From Taibaiella lutea (lineage in GTDB: Bacteria > Bacteroidota > Bacteroidia > Chitinophagales > Chitinophagaceae): a stretch of DNA of 64,000 nt. Positions within the stretch are counted from its first letter, which is position 1. Each line of letters opens with the position of its first letter. The position numbers and the translations under genes were made by a program. The DNA lies in NCBI RefSeq assembly GCF_008629695.1, contig NZ_VWSH01000003.1, positions 433,688 through 497,687 on the forward strand. Reading direction: 5' to 3'. The notes under the pieces are model-generated. The model was not told where the DNA came from and did no database searches. It saw only the letters and a list, made by a program, of their open reading frames with translations. This document shows, piece after piece, positions 53,581-61,880 of the stretch.

Positions 53581-53615
53581 ATAAAAGCCTTGTAACTATT
53601 TTGCAAGGCTTTTAT
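53581..53615. terminator. Bidirectional terminator
   Basis: Perfect 12-bp arms ATAAAAGCCTTG and CAAGGCTTTTAT (53581-53592, 53604-53615). It serves the convergent PhyH gene and the 53632 gene. Confidence 0.88.
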
Positions 53616-53631
53616 TTTAGCCGCTATGACC

Positions 53632-53979
53632 TTAAGAGATACTGTTTTTACTATGCGTATGCTTTAAATGATGAACCATTCCCTGAGCTTTTGAAGCAGT
53701 TTGAATTTCCGGATGTGCTCCGTCTTCAGTAATAGATGCATGTTTGTCAGACCGTATAGATTCTGCCACTGAAATGCTGTTGTTTAAGGAGGTAATGTCA
53801 CTAACTAATTCATCCGTAATTGATTTACTCCCACTTATTTTTTCAGGAAGTACGGGATGCTGCAAAAAAGAATTTATTACAATCGAGCAGGCCTTCATCG
53901 TTGCGGCTCCCGGAACAGTTAATAAATCAGCGCTTTCGTTTTGATTTCCTTCTTCAATTAGATTTCTGAAAGTATTCAT
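53632..53979 (-). CDS. Small protein of unknown function
   Basis: From ATG 53979 (MNTFRNLIEEGNQNESADLL) this is a 115-residue soluble protein, mostly helical and rich in Ser. A His-rich tail reads GMVHHLKHTHSKNS. The frame stays open up to an ATG at 54090, which would add 37 residues with little codon sense. I do not recognise a domain. It is divergent from the 54183 gene and convergent with PhyH. It may be a stress or ion-binding protein, but there is no evidence for that beyond the His-rich tail. Confidence 0.5.
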   Translation of the reverse strand: MNTFRNLIEEGNQNESADLLTVPGAATMKACSIVINSFLQHPVLPEKISGSKSITDELVSDITSLNNSISVAESIRSDKHASITEDGAHPEIQTASKAQGMVHHLKHTHSKNSIS

Positions 53980-54182
53980 GTTATTTGTTTTAGAGAAGTA
54001 CAACATCTTAAATGCTGTTAAGTTCCCTGATATCAGGTTATCTTTTTGTTTACTGCTGTTAATATATTCCTGTACAATATTCACAAACATTTCAAAAGTA
54101 AAATCGTAGCTTACCTTTTCTATTTCAGCCCTTGCAAAACAATTTTGCTTTCAAACTGTAATCCTAATCCAAACTTTCATTA

Positions 54183-54986
54183 ATGATTTCAGGACAAAAC
54201 ATCCGGCAATACATAAACTTCCTGCACGAAAAGCGCTATAATGCACCTGCGGATGAAGAACTGCTGGACAGATGGAACAGCCTGAATGATTTTGAGATTA
54301 TTCAGCAATTACAAGGTCTGTACAACTTCTGGGGCATCGACAACATAACGGCTGCTATGTATGAACGTTTATTTATACAATCGCCTTACTTACCGCCGAT
54401 GCCACAAGCAGAACCAACTGAAATCGCATCTGATAATATCGGTAATACAAAAACAAAGAGATCTTCAGGTCTCAGAAACTTCATTATCGGCTTGATTGCA
54501 ATTGCTGTTCTTATTCTTGCCTTCTTCTTGTGGAAAAGAGCAGGCACAATGTCGAACACCAATACAGAATTGCAGAAAAGAATGCAACAGGTTAAAGATT
54601 CTATCAGTCAGGAGCAGGCCATAAAACTGCAACAGGAGCAGGAAGCACAACGACAAGCTTATGAAAAGGCACAGAAAATAAAAATAATTAAAGATAACAT
54701 CGGAAGATTTGTCACACAAAAAGTAACGTATAATTATGACGGTTTCTTTGGCGGTATAGATGATGTGCATGTAACCGTTTCCAACAATTCTGATTTCAAA
54801 ATAGATGAGGTAACCGTTCAGCTTTCTTACATAAAGAAGAACGGCGAATTATATGACACACAATACATAACTGTTTCTAATATCCCCGCCCGTGGACAAA
54901 AAACAGTTTCTGCACCTGAAAGTAAAAGAGGTACGAGCATGAATTCAAAGCTTGGCAAGGTTGTTTTGGATGAGCACGATATATAA
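54183..54986 (+). CDS. Single-pass membrane protein of unknown function
   Basis: The 267-residue protein has an N-terminal cytosolic domain (1-80, GQNIRQYINFLHEKRYNAPADEELLDRWN), one membrane helix (about 98-117) and a Gln- and Lys-rich coiled coil (about 125-175). The C-terminal beta domain reads TYNYDGFFGGIDDVHVTVSN...KIDEVTVQLSYIKKNGE and resembles the FxLYD-type extracellular domains that follow membrane anchors. The last domain would then lie outside. The family is not recognised, and no operon partner is evident. Confidence 0.65.
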   Translation: MISGQNIRQYINFLHEKRYNAPADEELLDRWNSLNDFEIIQQLQGLYNFWGIDNITAAMYERLFIQSPYLPPMPQAEPTEIASDNIGNTKTKRSSGLRNFIIGLIAIAVLILAFFLWKRAGTMSNTNTELQKRMQQVKDSISQEQAIKLQQEQEAQRQAYEKAQKIKIIKDNIGRFVTQKVTYNYDGFFGGIDDVHVTVSNNSDFKIDEVTVQLSYIKKNGELYDTQYITVSNIPARGQKTVSAPESKRGTSMNSKLGKVVLDEHDI

Positions 54987-55114
54987 CAATAATTCACAGC
55001 AATTGATTCAATAACATTTTCAGCCTGCCATGTGCATTACAAAGCACAAGTATTTTGGGTTAATCAAGGAAAATAGCATAATTTCAACACTTTCAGATTA
55101 GAATAAACAGATTG

Positions 55115-56149
55115 ATGCTTACTATACGAGCAACACAATTTTTTATGCAGCAGTCACATACTATGCTTGAACATCCCGGAATATTAATTGGTTTTGGTAT
55201 TCTTGTTATTATAATGCTATTATTGGATTTAGGTATTTTTAATAAAAACAGCCATGCCATTTCCAACGAAGAAGCCGCGTTCTGGTCCATTATCTGGATT
55301 TCTTTATCCATGATCTTCAGTGGTGTTATTTATCTTGTTTTTAAAGGAGATTCCAAGGCAATTGCATTTGAAAAATTTTCTCAGTTCCAATCTGCCTATT
55401 GGATTGAAAAAGCATTATCGGTTGATAATCTTTTTGTTTTTATACTGGTGTTCAAATTCTTTAAGGTTTCCAAAGAACTGCATCATAAAGTACTCTTCTG
55501 GGGAATCATCGGTGCGCTTGCTTTCAGGGCTATATTTATTTTTGCCGGCGTAGGTCTTATTAACCTTACTTATTTGCCATACATGGAAGTGTTGGGCAAA
55601 CAAGTTCAGATAAATATACTGCTTTTGATCTTTGGTATCTTTCTTATCTACGCAGGCATTAAATCAGCTTTTACAAATGACCACGATAATGAAGATAAAG
55701 ATTATAACAGCAATCCCGGAGCAAAGCTCATTCACAGGTTTTTTAAAGTAAGCCGCAACTTCGATGGCGATAAATTTTTCACTATTGAGAATGGTATCAA
55801 AATGGCTACACCATTATTGGTAGTAGTTGCAGTTATTGAGTTTACAGATTTATTATTTGCGGTAGATTCTATTCCGGCTATATTTGCTATCGCACCTAAA
55901 GACCCCTTTATCCTTTACACCTCCAATATATTTGCTATCCTTGGTTTAAGGGCTCTGTACTTTCTGCTTGCTAATTTCATTGATAAGTTTTACTTCCTCA
56001 AATACGGTCTTGCAGCAATTCTCACCTTCATTGGTGTAAAAATGGTGATAGCTCCGTTCTTTCATATCTCCTCACCCGCATCCTTAGCAGTTGTAGGGGG
56101 CGTCTTAATACTATCTTTAATAATTTCCTTAACGGTTCCTAAAAAATAA
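55115..56149 (+). CDS. TerC/Alx family integral membrane protein
   Basis: The 344-residue protein matches TerC, with eight or nine membrane helices. Conserved motifs include LLLDLGIFNKNSHAISNEEAAFWS, FEKFSQFQSAYWIEKALSVDNLFVFILVF (acidic pair near D105) and TPLLVVVAVIEFTDLLFAVDSIPAIFAI. TerC/Alx proteins are linked to tellurite and Mn(II) homeostasis and to metalation of exported enzymes. The start may be ATG 55115 or ATG 55163 (MLEHPGILIGFG), the latter nearer to the usual family start. The last codons lie inside a 61-bp palindrome. Confidence 0.92.
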   Translation: MLTIRATQFFMQQSHTMLEHPGILIGFGILVIIMLLLDLGIFNKNSHAISNEEAAFWSIIWISLSMIFSGVIYLVFKGDSKAIAFEKFSQFQSAYWIEKALSVDNLFVFILVFKFFKVSKELHHKVLFWGIIGALAFRAIFIFAGVGLINLTYLPYMEVLGKQVQINILLLIFGIFLIYAGIKSAFTNDHDNEDKDYNSNPGAKLIHRFFKVSRNFDGDKFFTIENGIKMATPLLVVVAVIEFTDLLFAVDSIPAIFAIAPKDPFILYTSNIFAILGLRALYFLLANFIDKFYFLKYGLAAILTFIGVKMVIAPFFHISSPASLAVVGGVLILSLIISLTVPKK

Positions 56150-56194
56150 GTGTGGGACACCTTCAAGGTGTCCCACACTTATTTTTTAGGAACC
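56134..56194. terminator. Perfect palindrome of 30-bp arms overlapping the end of terC
   Basis: Left arm 56134-56163, single-base loop C56164, right arm 56165-56194. Core AAGTGTGGGACACCTT and its complement, flanked by AAAAAA/TTTTTT. The left arm contains the last four codons and stop of terC. The right end lies 5 bases from the stop of the convergent PhnA gene. It should terminate both transcripts. Confidence 0.85.
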
Positions 56195-56199
56195 CTAAA

Positions 56200-56781
56200 T
56201 TAGTTCTGTTTTCTTACATACTTCGTCAAAATCACAATCACCTGCCCTTCAATCTTTCCTTCAATCTGTTCTGTATTATTCTCTACTAAACGGATATTCT
56301 TTACCACAGTTCCCAGTTTGGCATTTAATGTAGAACCTTTCACATCAAGCGATTTAATCAATACAACAGTATCCCCTGTGTTTAAAACAGCACCATTACA
56401 ATCTTTATGTAAATCAACACTGCCATCATTTTCATGGTCGCCGGTTGCTTTTGCCCAGGCCAATGTTTCATCATCCAGATACATCATATCAAGGCTTTCC
56501 ATTGCCCAGCTTTCATTACGTAACCTGTTCAAGATTCTCCAGCTTAATGCCTGCACACCCGGCACTTCGCTCCACATACTTGTAGTCAGACAATTCCAAT
56601 GTTTACTATCCAATTCAGCTTTCTTTTCTATCTGCGAAAGACAAGTATCACAGAGCATCACACAATTATTTTCATTGGTGTAATCCTGCGGCGGCACTTC
56701 ATACACCTTTGTATTTTCAGCCGATTGACAAAGCTCACAAACGTTTCCGCTGCGCTGCTGAATGATAGCTTCTAATTTCAT
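56200..56781 (-). CDS. PhnA domain protein (zinc-ribbon)
   Basis: From ATG 56781 the 193-residue protein has an N-terminal zinc ribbon (CELCQ...CDTC: CxxC pairs about 35 residues apart) and a C-terminal PhnA domain (about 130-190, DLHKDCNGAVLNTGDTVVLIKSLDVKGSTLNAKLGTVVKNIRL), an SH3-like beta barrel. PhnA proteins are not part of C-P lyase despite the name, and their role is unclear. The frame extends to 56862, but those 27 residues are unlike the family. The AAA ATPase upstream is 89 bases away on the same strand. Confidence 0.88.
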   Translation of the reverse strand: MKLEAIIQQRSGNVCELCQSAENTKVYEVPPQDYTNENNCVMLCDTCLSQIEKKAELDSKHWNCLTTSMWSEVPGVQALSWRILNRLRNESWAMESLDMMYLDDETLAWAKATGDHENDGSVDLHKDCNGAVLNTGDTVVLIKSLDVKGSTLNAKLGTVVKNIRLVENNTEQIEGKIEGQVIVILTKYVRKQN

Positions 56782-56870
56782 CTTTACAATTCGTTTAATC
56801 TGAGGCGCGAAGGTAAACAGAATATATTGCAATCCGGAATGCAATAACAGACCAGCCTGCACATTTAAAA

Positions 56871-57947
56871 TTATTCTGCAAGCATCGCTTGTGTTTTAAA
56901 ACCGATGATTGAAATCGCCTTTGGTTCTGCTTTTGACTCATGTTGATTCTTTATTTCAGCCACCGTCATAGGTTCATCAATTTGTTGGTCGTAGCCAAAA
57001 TGCTTACTCAATGCTCTGGACTTCTCAACAGACAGTTTACCAAATTCATACTTGGCAATCAACCTGCCTTTACGCATCAAAGCAGAATCAACCATTGTCA
57101 GGGAATTGTTGAACGTACAAATCAATTGCACATTCAAAAAATCAGAGAGCAAACCATCAGAAATATTCAGAAGATTAGACACCGCATTGTTCGAATTCAT
57201 CCTTCTGTCCATCAGTATGTTTTCCGCATCTTCAATAACAATAACCGAATTCGGATTGTCAATCAAAAGCTGGATAAAGCTTGGGTCAGTAAGGCTTGCG
57301 GCAATTCCAGGAGATAAAAACATTACTTGCTTCTTTAGTTTACCAACAAGATGACGCAGATAAGTTGTCTTTCCTGTTCCCGGCAAACCATGTAGAAGAA
57401 CAATGCCTTTATCATTCTTTTTATTCAGTCGCTTTTGAATAACTGCATCTACTTCCTTAAAATCATTTTCATAAAAAAGATTCAAATCCAATTTCGTTCT
57501 CTTTATGTCCATAGACTTTAATTCAAGTCCGTCATAGCCTTTCACAATCAGGTTAATTTCCTGAGGTATAGATTTCCTTCGCTCCTTGAATTGTTTTAAG
57601 AAAGTTGTTGTCTCTTCAATAAAGCCGGGCTCATGCTCACGATGAAATATCTCGCAATAGTCCTTATTAAATTCAATAATGCATTCATTATCCATAATCA
57701 ATAAGGTTCTGTCGAAACTATATTTCCTGCGCTTATGTTCAAACCAACGGTAAGTATGTGTCTTAAGAATATTGTTTGTGTATTTCTCCACAAACTTCTT
57801 ATAAGCTTTCTCCCCATCAATCTGGTCAAAATAAATAATACTGGGGATCGTTTTAAATAAGGTCAGATAAAAAGACTTGTTCTCTACTAACCTGTAATCA
57901 AATACCGGAATATTCTGAAAAGAAATGTTTTGATATATATTGTTCAT
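56871..57947 (-). CDS. AAA family ATPase (BCS1-like)
   Basis: The 358-residue protein has a unique N-terminal domain (1-175) and a C-terminal AAA module. Walker A is GLPGTGKT (187-194), Walker B is VIVIEDAENIL, sensor 1 is ICTFNN, and a sensor 2-like Arg is in MRKGRLI. The core resembles BCS1-type AAA proteins. It has no membrane helix. The N-terminal domain probably binds the client. Start ATG 57947 is preferred over 57989. A terminated RNA unit lies just upstream (58015-58184), so its own promoter must lie between about 57950 and 58015, or depend on read-through. Confidence 0.82.
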   Translation of the reverse strand: MNNIYQNISFQNIPVFDYRLVENKSFYLTLFKTIPSIIYFDQIDGEKAYKKFVEKYTNNILKTHTYRWFEHKRRKYSFDRTLLIMDNECIIEFNKDYCEIFHREHEPGFIEETTTFLKQFKERRKSIPQEINLIVKGYDGLELKSMDIKRTKLDLNLFYENDFKEVDAVIQKRLNKKNDKGIVLLHGLPGTGKTTYLRHLVGKLKKQVMFLSPGIAASLTDPSFIQLLIDNPNSVIVIEDAENILMDRRMNSNNAVSNLLNISDGLLSDFLNVQLICTFNNSLTMVDSALMRKGRLIAKYEFGKLSVEKSRALSKHFGYDQQIDEPMTVAEIKNQHESKAEPKAISIIGFKTQAMLAE

Positions 57948-58014
57948 TACTAAAAATTTAAAATTGAAAATAATGCATGCCACCCCCAATAAGGATTACA
58001 GCATTCACAAGAAA

Positions 58015-58044
58015 TAAAAAAGCCCTGCTTTGTAAAGCAGGGCT
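58015..58044 (-). terminator. Terminator of the candidate RNA
   Basis: Perfect 11-bp arms AGCCCTGCTTT and AAAGCAGGGCT (58021-58031, 58034-58044) with a two-base loop and a minus-strand T-run. It lies upstream of, not after, a minus-strand gene. Confidence 0.88.
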
Positions 58045-58184
58045 GTATAATACAGTCGAAGATTGCTAAATGAAATCCAACTGAAATAACGAACGTCCTG
58101 CCCTATCATAACCCAGAGGGCTATTAAGGTTCTTGTGTGCGATATGTAGTTTTAAGAAAAACACCGTTATTCAGTTTTGTTTAG
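58015..58184 (-). ncRNA. Candidate structured small RNA or terminated leader (6S-like or riboregulator)
   Basis: A promoter (58189-58221) is followed on the minus strand by about 170 nt that contain no gene and end at a strong terminator. The RNA can fold into a three-way junction. A closing stem pairs 58065-58076 with 58079-58091 (AACTGA-ATAACG with CGTTATTTCAGTT, one bulge). An inner hairpin uses GGT/TTCTT with AAGAACC, and another uses GCCCT with AGGGC. The last hairpin and the terminator carry similar GCCCT/AGGGC sequence, so alternative pairing is possible. A 6S RNA, another small RNA or a riboswitch-type attenuator of the AAA ATPase gene all fit. Confidence 0.5.
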
Positions 58185-58188
58185 GTTG

Positions 58189-58221
58189 CAAAGATATAAA
58201 CATTGAATTTATATTTCCAAA
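58189..58221 (-). promoter_or_regulatory. Promoter of the candidate small RNA
   Basis: Minus-strand TTTG (58218-58221), 21 bases, then TATCTTTG (58189-58196). It points away from the DUF2809 gene and into the candidate RNA. Confidence 0.6.
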
Positions 58222-58285
58222 TAAAAAAAGAAACCTCAAAAATTACTTCATAAATTCATCAGAACATTTCATGTTGTAAAGTAAA

Positions 58286-58654
58286 ATGACAAAGCAAAAA
58301 TACAAATACGCAATCACCATTCTTGTCATTATTGTCCTGGGATTGTTATCAAGAAGAACAACCGTATTACCTGCTGCAACAGGCGATGCGCTCTATGCAG
58401 CCATGATGTATTTCATCGTACGTTTCTTTATGGTGAGGCATAAAATAAAAAAGATAGCAATCATTAGTTTAGTCATTTGCTTTATGATTGAATGCAGTCA
58501 ATTATACCAGGTAGCATGGATAAATAATATCAGAACAACGCTGCCGGGAAGATTAATACTGGGTCAGGGATTTCTTTGGAGCGACTTACTGGCTTATGTT
58601 TCAGGTGTTGTTATTGCAAGTTTAACAGACATAGTTCTTAAGCGCAATAAATAA
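58286..58654 (+). CDS. DUF2809 family membrane protein
   Basis: The 122-residue protein has four membrane helices and the DUF2809 pattern GLLSRRTTVLPAATGDALYAAMMYFIVRF, IECSQLYQVAWINNIRTTLPGRLILGQGFLWSDLLAY. The length is typical (about 120-130). No function is established. It is monocistronic, directly before the rtcB-prfH locus, and divergent from the candidate RNA. Confidence 0.88.
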   Translation: MTKQKYKYAITILVIIVLGLLSRRTTVLPAATGDALYAAMMYFIVRFFMVRHKIKKIAIISLVICFMIECSQLYQVAWINNIRTTLPGRLILGQGFLWSDLLAYVSGVVIASLTDIVLKRNK

Positions 58655-58669
58655 AAACTATCTACAACA

Positions 58670-58702
58670 TTTGGAATTTTGCAAAAAACATTTATACATT
58701 TG
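58670..58702 (+). promoter_or_regulatory. Promoter of the rtcB-prfH operon
   Basis: TTTG (58670-58673), 21 bases, then TACATTTG (58695-58702). It lies 340 bases before the first gene of the operon, which implies a long leader. Confidence 0.6.
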
Positions 58703-59042
58703 CAACCGAAATAACAATTGTGTTGACCTTATAAAACACAATACCCATGACTGAACGTTTCTACATATCATCCCTTTTCTTCGCTGCCTGAACCAGGCGG
58801 GCGTTGCAATTCCCTTCAATTTTTTGATTAAAGGAAAATGATTACGATTGTAATTCATTGTGCCCAACGTCTGCTTACAACATTCAAAATATTTTGATTG
58901 TCATGCTTTAGAATTGCATTACATAATGCATCCAGCATAGCCATGTTTAATTTTTAGCATCGTCTGAAAACCAATAGGGATATATCCTTCACGCAAGGAT
59001 GAATTTGATTCACACAAAATTCTTATTGATAAATCCATTTTT
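58703..59042 (+). other. Long structured 5-prime leader of the rtcB-prfH operon
   Basis: About 330 nt separate the promoter from ATG 59043. They hold a hairpin ATTGTGTT/AACACAAT (58717-58742), a 14-codon ORF (58747-58791), a stem CCTTCAAT/ATTAAAGG about 30 bases later, the perfect repeat TGCATTA-CA-TAATGCA near 58920, and ATCCTT/AAGGAT near 58984-59000. No long ORF is present. The length and the hairpins suggest RNA-level control, but conservation has not been tested. Confidence 0.5.
58747..58791 (+). CDS. Possible 14-residue leader peptide
   Basis: ATG 58747 to TGA 58789-58791 encodes MTERFYISSLFFAA, starting 5 bases after a hairpin and about 40 bases after the predicted transcript start. 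It could be an upstream ORF that senses ribosome status, which would suit an operon for ribosome repair. It could also be chance: a 14-codon frame is not statistically remarkable. Confidence 0.25.
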   Translation: MTERFYISSLFFAA

Positions 59043-59783
59043 ATGGACAACGACTTATGGTCGTTCGATACCGGCTATTTCAAATTAAAAACAGCCAGGC
59101 AAAAGAAACGACTGCAAAAAGAAGATTCAGAAAAACAATTAAGAGCCTTGCACAAACTTGAAAATAAGTTGTGGCGCGAAAAGCAAAACCTGCCGTTTGT
59201 CCCCTTGGAAATTCCTTATCAAAAAGGATGGGTAAGGACTTTCAGATTGAGGGACGATGTTGCAAGAAGCAACCAGGCTGAATTCTATCAAACTTTATTG
59301 AAAAAGATAAATACTAAAGATTTCTGTAACGATAAATCATTTTTAAGAAAGAAAAGAGGAAAACGTAAGAAAGGCTACGAACCAAAAGAACAATGGCTGA
59401 GAACCTTTACAGAAGAAGAATGGAGCAATCCTAAGCTTAAAATTACCGAACAGGAAAAACAACATTTCTTCCTGAAGGAATATCCAATGTCTCATAGTAA
59501 GTGTATCAAAAAGCGATACACTTTCATCGAACCCTGGAGATATGTTTTTCAGATAAAGCCACACATGATTACACATGCAAAATTAGTAGATGAAGTTCTG
59601 GAGCAACAGATGCAGCAATTAGAAAATCGTATTGAAAGGCATCATCTATACCCCAAAATCAGAAAACTGATGCATGGAAATGTTTACAGTTATCATGATG
59701 GTGAAAAGCATCAGTATTATAACCCAATCAAAAACAAACAGCTTCCTGATATAATATGGGAAGCAATGAAAGGCATTTTATAA
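59043..59783 (+). CDS. Unknown basic protein at the head of the rtcB-prfH operon
   Basis: I do not recognise this 246-residue protein. It has no signal peptide or membrane helix and is rich in Lys, Arg and aromatic residues. It opens MDNDLWSFDTGYFKLKTARQKKRLQKED and continues with a Lys/Arg-Gln helix (about 18-50). A basic patch lies near residues 98-120 (KSFLRKKRGKRKKGYEPK), and the end reads HHLYPKIRKLMHGNVYSYHDGEKHQYYNPIKNKQLPDIIW. The charge suggests RNA or ribosome binding. Its stop is one base before the rtcB ATG, so it is translated with RtcB. It may be a substrate-recognition or regulatory partner of the repair pair, but this is inference. Confidence 0.72.
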   Translation: MDNDLWSFDTGYFKLKTARQKKRLQKEDSEKQLRALHKLENKLWREKQNLPFVPLEIPYQKGWVRTFRLRDDVARSNQAEFYQTLLKKINTKDFCNDKSFLRKKRGKRKKGYEPKEQWLRTFTEEEWSNPKLKITEQEKQHFFLKEYPMSHSKCIKKRYTFIEPWRYVFQIKPHMITHAKLVDEVLEQQMQQLENRIERHHLYPKIRKLMHGNVYSYHDGEKHQYYNPIKNKQLPDIIWEAMKGIL

Positions 59784-59784
59784 A

Positions 59785-61185
59785 ATGGCAAACTTAAAAA
59801 CTAAAGAACTAAGTAAAATAGGTTACACTAATGATGTAACCCGAAGCCTTGTGATAAATATTGTTTCCAAAAATTTCAAACATGCATCAAAGGAAACTAT
59901 CATCACATTATTAATTGACATTAAAAACAAACCTGAAGATTATGTAAATGATGAAATCATTGGAAAGATAGCATCCACCTTTATTACATCCGAACAAACC
60001 TGTAATTATAAAACATTTGATTTATTGCAGGAAACAGGAAGATTAAAGATTTATGGCGGCAAGGAGATAGAGCACAGCGCCAAGAAACAAATGGAAATAG
60101 CTATGTCTTTACCTGTAACAATTCAGGGAGCTTTAATGCCGGATGCGCATACCGGCTACGGTTTACCCATTGGCGGCGTATTGGCTACAAAGGATGCTGT
60201 AGTTCCTTATGCGGTTGGTGTCGATATAGGTTGCAGAATGTCTTTATCTATTCTGGATGTGGGTGAAAACTTTTTGAAAAGCCATAGTTATCAAATGAGA
60301 CAGGCTTTAAAAGATTACACGCATTTCGGAATGGAAGGCAGGCTTGAATTTAAACAAGAGCATGAAGTGCTGGACAGTCCTGCATTTCAGGAAACTGACT
60401 TTCTGAAACGATTACATGCAAAAGCAGCAAGACAATTAGGGACATCCGGAAGCGGCAATCATTTTGTGGAGTTTGGATTGATAACATTGCAAGAACATAA
60501 TGCAACCAATTTACCCGCAGGAAAATATATGGCTTTGCTATCACATTCCGGCAGCCGTGGGCTTGGAGCAAATATTGCACAACATTATACAAAGATTGCA
60601 ATGGAAACCTGTAAGCTTCCAAAGGAAGCACAACAACTTGCATGGTTGGATATGCATTCAGAGGCCGGACAGGAATATTGGCTAAGCATGAATCTTGCCG
60701 GCGATTACGCAAAAGCCTGCCATGACAGGATTCATATTAATGTGCTGAAAGCCATTGGTGTCAAGGCTTTGACAACTATTGAGAACCATCACAACTTCGC
60801 ATGGAAAGATACACTTGAAGATGGAACAGAAGTTATCATCCACCGGAAAGGAGCAACACCTGCACATAAAAATGAAATGGGTATCATTCCGGGAAGCATG
60901 ACAACAGCCGCTTATCTTGTTTCAGGAAAAGGAATCCCAAATGCATTGTATTCTGCATCACATGGTGCCGGAAGGGCCATGAGCCGAAAGCGTGCAAAAG
61001 AAAACATGACGGCCTCAGCTATGAAAAAGTTACTGGCATCGGCAGGTGTAACGCTTATTGGTGGAAGTGTTGAAGAGAATCCATTAGCCTATAAAGATAT
61101 TGAAACAGTCATTGCAGCACAAAAGGAGTTGGTAAATATTGAAGGCGTATTTCATCCCAAAATTGTAAGGATGAACAGGGAATAA
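59785..61185 (+). CDS. rtcB: RtcB-type RNA ligase
   Basis: The 466-residue protein has the RtcB metal and catalytic set: DAHTG (121-124), GVDIGCRM with D147 and C150, GSGNHFVEFG with H226, SHSGSRG with H254, ENHHNFAW with H335/H336, and SHGAGR with H393, the guanylylated His. RtcB joins RNA 2,3-cyclic phosphate or 3-phosphate ends to 5-OH ends using GTP and Mn. It carries an N-terminal extension (about 1-90) not present in E. coli RtcB (408 residues). With PrfH next to it, the likely substrate is rRNA cut in the decoding centre rather than tRNA. Confidence 0.94.
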   Translation: MANLKTKELSKIGYTNDVTRSLVINIVSKNFKHASKETIITLLIDIKNKPEDYVNDEIIGKIASTFITSEQTCNYKTFDLLQETGRLKIYGGKEIEHSAKKQMEIAMSLPVTIQGALMPDAHTGYGLPIGGVLATKDAVVPYAVGVDIGCRMSLSILDVGENFLKSHSYQMRQALKDYTHFGMEGRLEFKQEHEVLDSPAFQETDFLKRLHAKAARQLGTSGSGNHFVEFGLITLQEHNATNLPAGKYMALLSHSGSRGLGANIAQHYTKIAMETCKLPKEAQQLAWLDMHSEAGQEYWLSMNLAGDYAKACHDRIHINVLKAIGVKALTTIENHHNFAWKDTLEDGTEVIIHRKGATPAHKNEMGIIPGSMTTAAYLVSGKGIPNALYSASHGAGRAMSRKRAKENMTASAMKKLLASAGVTLIGGSVEENPLAYKDIETVIAAQKELVNIEGVFHPKIVRMNRE

Positions 61186-61262
61186 CAGATGTTAAATTTC
61201 AAAAAGCAAAATTCAAATTTCAAGAAATGAAAAGCAAGAATTTGAATTAAAAAAGCAAATCA

Positions 61263-61880
61263 ATGGACAAAATTATTATACAAATAAGTTCCGGCAGAGG
61301 GCCTGTTGAATGTTGCAGGGTTGTGGCCAAAGTACAGGAACTTATATTAAAGCAAGGCAGGAAAGAGGATTTAAAAATCGAAATTCTGGAAAATAAAAAG
61401 GCAGACTTAAAAGGGACCTTGTTATCTGCGACATTATTGGTTGAAGGAAAAAATCTTGCACCTTTTATCAAAGAATGGCAGGGTTCGGTACAATGGATTG
61501 CACAAAGCCCGTATAGAAAAATGCATAAACGAAAGAATTGGTTTGTGGGTGTTTCTGTATTCCATGTACAGCAGTTATTAGAATGGAAAGATGCGGATGT
61601 ACACTTTGAAACATGCAGGGCTTCAGGTCCCGGAGGACAAAATGTAAACAAGGTGGAAAGTGCCGTGAGAGGCATTCACAGTCCAACAGGTATTCAGGTT
61701 TTGGCAATGGATAGCCGTTCCCAATTGCAGAATAAGAAGCTTTGCCTTGAAAGATTGAAAGCTAAAGTTATGGCCGCGCAAACAGAAGCACTGATAGAAC
61801 GGCAGCAGGAACAATGGCAGGGACACAATGAATTGGAAAGAGGCAACCCAGTAAAAACAATCACAGAAAGCCTTCATTAA
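61263..61880 (+). CDS. prfH: Peptide chain release factor homologue PrfH
   Basis: The 205-residue protein is a short class I release-factor relative. The peptidyl-tRNA hydrolysis loop is GGQ (124-126) in [15 protein letters not shown], followed by the conserved stretch [27 protein letters not shown]. It lacks the N-terminal domain and the stop-codon-reading motifs of RF1/RF2. Its N-terminus ([20 protein letters not shown]) is typical of PrfH. PrfH is known to release the peptide from ribosomes damaged in the 30S decoding centre, after which RtcB reseals the 16S rRNA. It lies 77 bases after rtcB and ends at a strong terminator. Confidence 0.92.
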   Translation: MDKIIIQISSGRGPVECCRVVAKVQELILKQGRKEDLKIEILENKKADLKGTLLSATLLVEGKNLAPFIKEWQGSVQWIAQSPYRKMHKRKNWFVGVSVFHVQQLLEWKDADVHFETCRASGPGGQNVNKVESAVRGIHSPTGIQVLAMDSRSQLQNKKLCLERLKAKVMAAQTEALIERQQEQWQGHNELERGNPVKTITESLH

